A stretch of 64,000 nucleotides of DNA from JBCBKP01 sp038521625 (GTDB taxonomy: Bacteria; Planctomycetota; Phycisphaerae; Phycisphaerales; UBA1924), in contig JBCBKP010000015.1 in NCBI GenBank assembly GCA_038521625.1, positions 13,813-77,812 of the forward strand. The letters are read 5' to 3'. The notes below the pieces were generated by a model. The model had not been told where the DNA came from, ran no database searches, and saw only the letters and a program-made list of their open reading frames with translations. This document shows, in pieces, positions 63,507 through 64,000 of this stretch. The translations under genes and the position numbers were made by a program. Position 1 is the first letter of the stretch. The number at the start of each line of letters is the position of its first letter.

Positions 63507-64000
63507 ATGACGCCCGGCCCGCACATCACCGCGGCGCTGCTCTCGGTCGGCGACGAGCTCGCCCTGGGGCAGACCCTCGACACCAACTCGCGGTGGCTCG
63601 CCGAGCGCCTGTTCGACCTCGGCTTCCGCACGACCGAGCACGCCACAGTCGACGACGACCCCGAGCGCATCGCCGGCGCGATGACCCGCCTCGCCGCGGC
63701 GAACGACCTCGTGATCTGCACCGGCGGCCTCGGGCCGACCGCCGACGACCTGACACGCCACGCGCTCGCCCGCGCGCTCGCCGGCGCACCCGCGGGTCCC
63801 ACGCCAGATCTCGTGGCCGACGAGGACGCGCTCGAGGCGGTCCGCGCCTGGTTCGATCGACGCCCGGGCGGCATGCCCGAGCAGAACGCCGTTCAGGCGA
63901 TGCGCCCGCCCGGCGCGACCTGCCTCGCCAACCCCCACGGCACCGCACCGGGCCTCTACGCCCGCGACGACGCCTCCGCCTGCGACCTGTTCTGCCTGCC
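63507..64000 (+). CDS. cinA: CinA-like (MoCF-biosynthesis domain) protein, 3' end outside window
   Basis: The visible 164 residues hold the MoCF_biosynth fold: LLSVGDELALGQTLDTNSRWLAERLFDLGFRTTEHATVDDD and NDLVICTGGLGPTADDLTRHALA, followed by MPEQNAVQAMRPPGATCLANPHGTAPGLYA, which is characteristic of the CinA N-terminal domain. CinA proteins are ADP-ribose or NMN pyrophosphatase/deamidase-like; the NMN-deamidase C-terminal domain, if any, lies outside the window. It starts 3 bp after thiS. Confidence 0.85.
   Translation, partial: MTPGPHITAALLSVGDELALGQTLDTNSRWLAERLFDLGFRTTEHATVDDDPERIAGAMTRLAAANDLVICTGGLGPTADDLTRHALARALAGAPAGPTPDLVADEDALEAVRAWFDRRPGGMPEQNAVQAMRPPGATCLANPHGTAPGLYARDDASACDLFCL

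Overview
The window is about 64 kb of GC-rich (roughly 65-70%) bacterial chromosome with dense genes on both strands. It looks like a marine planctomycete of the class Phycisphaerae. The grounds are secreted proteins ending in tandem dockerin-like repeats (PFGVxSxxDVxxFVxxFF), surface proteins ending in a PAPG...RRRR sorting tail, two sulfatases, a prepilin-type (FTLIE) secreted protein, an LptD-like outer-membrane protein, and a membrane protein with the CPxCGYDL zinc ribbon common in planctomycetes. This placement is inference; no rRNA gene is present.

Layout. 1-2.7 kb: lemA (cut by the window edge), a membrane protein, smpB, an unrecognised ORF and an isolated atpC. 2.9-6.4 kb: an orphan FecCD-type permease, a serine-hydrolase lipoprotein and a SprA-related HEEAH protein. 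6.5-10.2 kb: cobalamin-dependent methionine synthase split into two genes. 10.3-16.9 kb: three related secreted dockerin proteins, two of them metzincin proteases. 17.0-19.7 kb: a zinc-independent L31 and feoAB behind a palindromic operator. 19.7-26.7 kb: two sulfatases flanking a GH2 beta-galactosidase with a LamG-like insertion. 26.7-38.7 kb: a laminarin-type beta-glucan locus with two GH16 enzymes, a GH3 beta-glucosidase, a sugar-binding protein, a prepilin-like protein, three secreted or surface proteins and a LacI-family regulator. 38.8-41.2 kb: tRNA-Leu(CAA), a methyltransferase and trigger factor. 41.3-48.1 kb: small membrane proteins and a 2-methylcitrate (propionate) cluster, prpD-hydrolase-prpB-x-prpC. 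48.1-53.6 kb: methyltransferase, MscS channel, thiolase and aspS. 53.9-64 kb: a PAPG-tail protein, PhzF, SDR, pyruvate kinase, thiG, lptD-like, thiS and cinA (cut by the edge).

How the genes fit together. The 26.7-38.7 kb block reads as a polysaccharide-utilisation locus. Secreted GH16 enzymes cut beta-1,3-glucan, the GH3 lipoprotein releases glucose, and the LacI-type protein is the likely regulator. A 16-bp motif with core AACTG (best copy TACCGTAACTGTTTCC) recurs upstream of the GH16 genes, the prepilin-GH3 pair, the sugar-binding protein, one secreted protein and the regulator itself, so it is a candidate operator for the whole locus. The neighbouring sulfatases and GH2 enzyme suggest sulfated galactan use as well. 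The prp genes would handle propionyl-CoA.

The observations most worth following are the shared LacI-type operator, the five-cysteine insertion in the FeoB G domain, the split MetH, the LamG insertion inside the GH2 barrel, and a GH16 carbohydrate-binding module that also occurs as a free surface protein.
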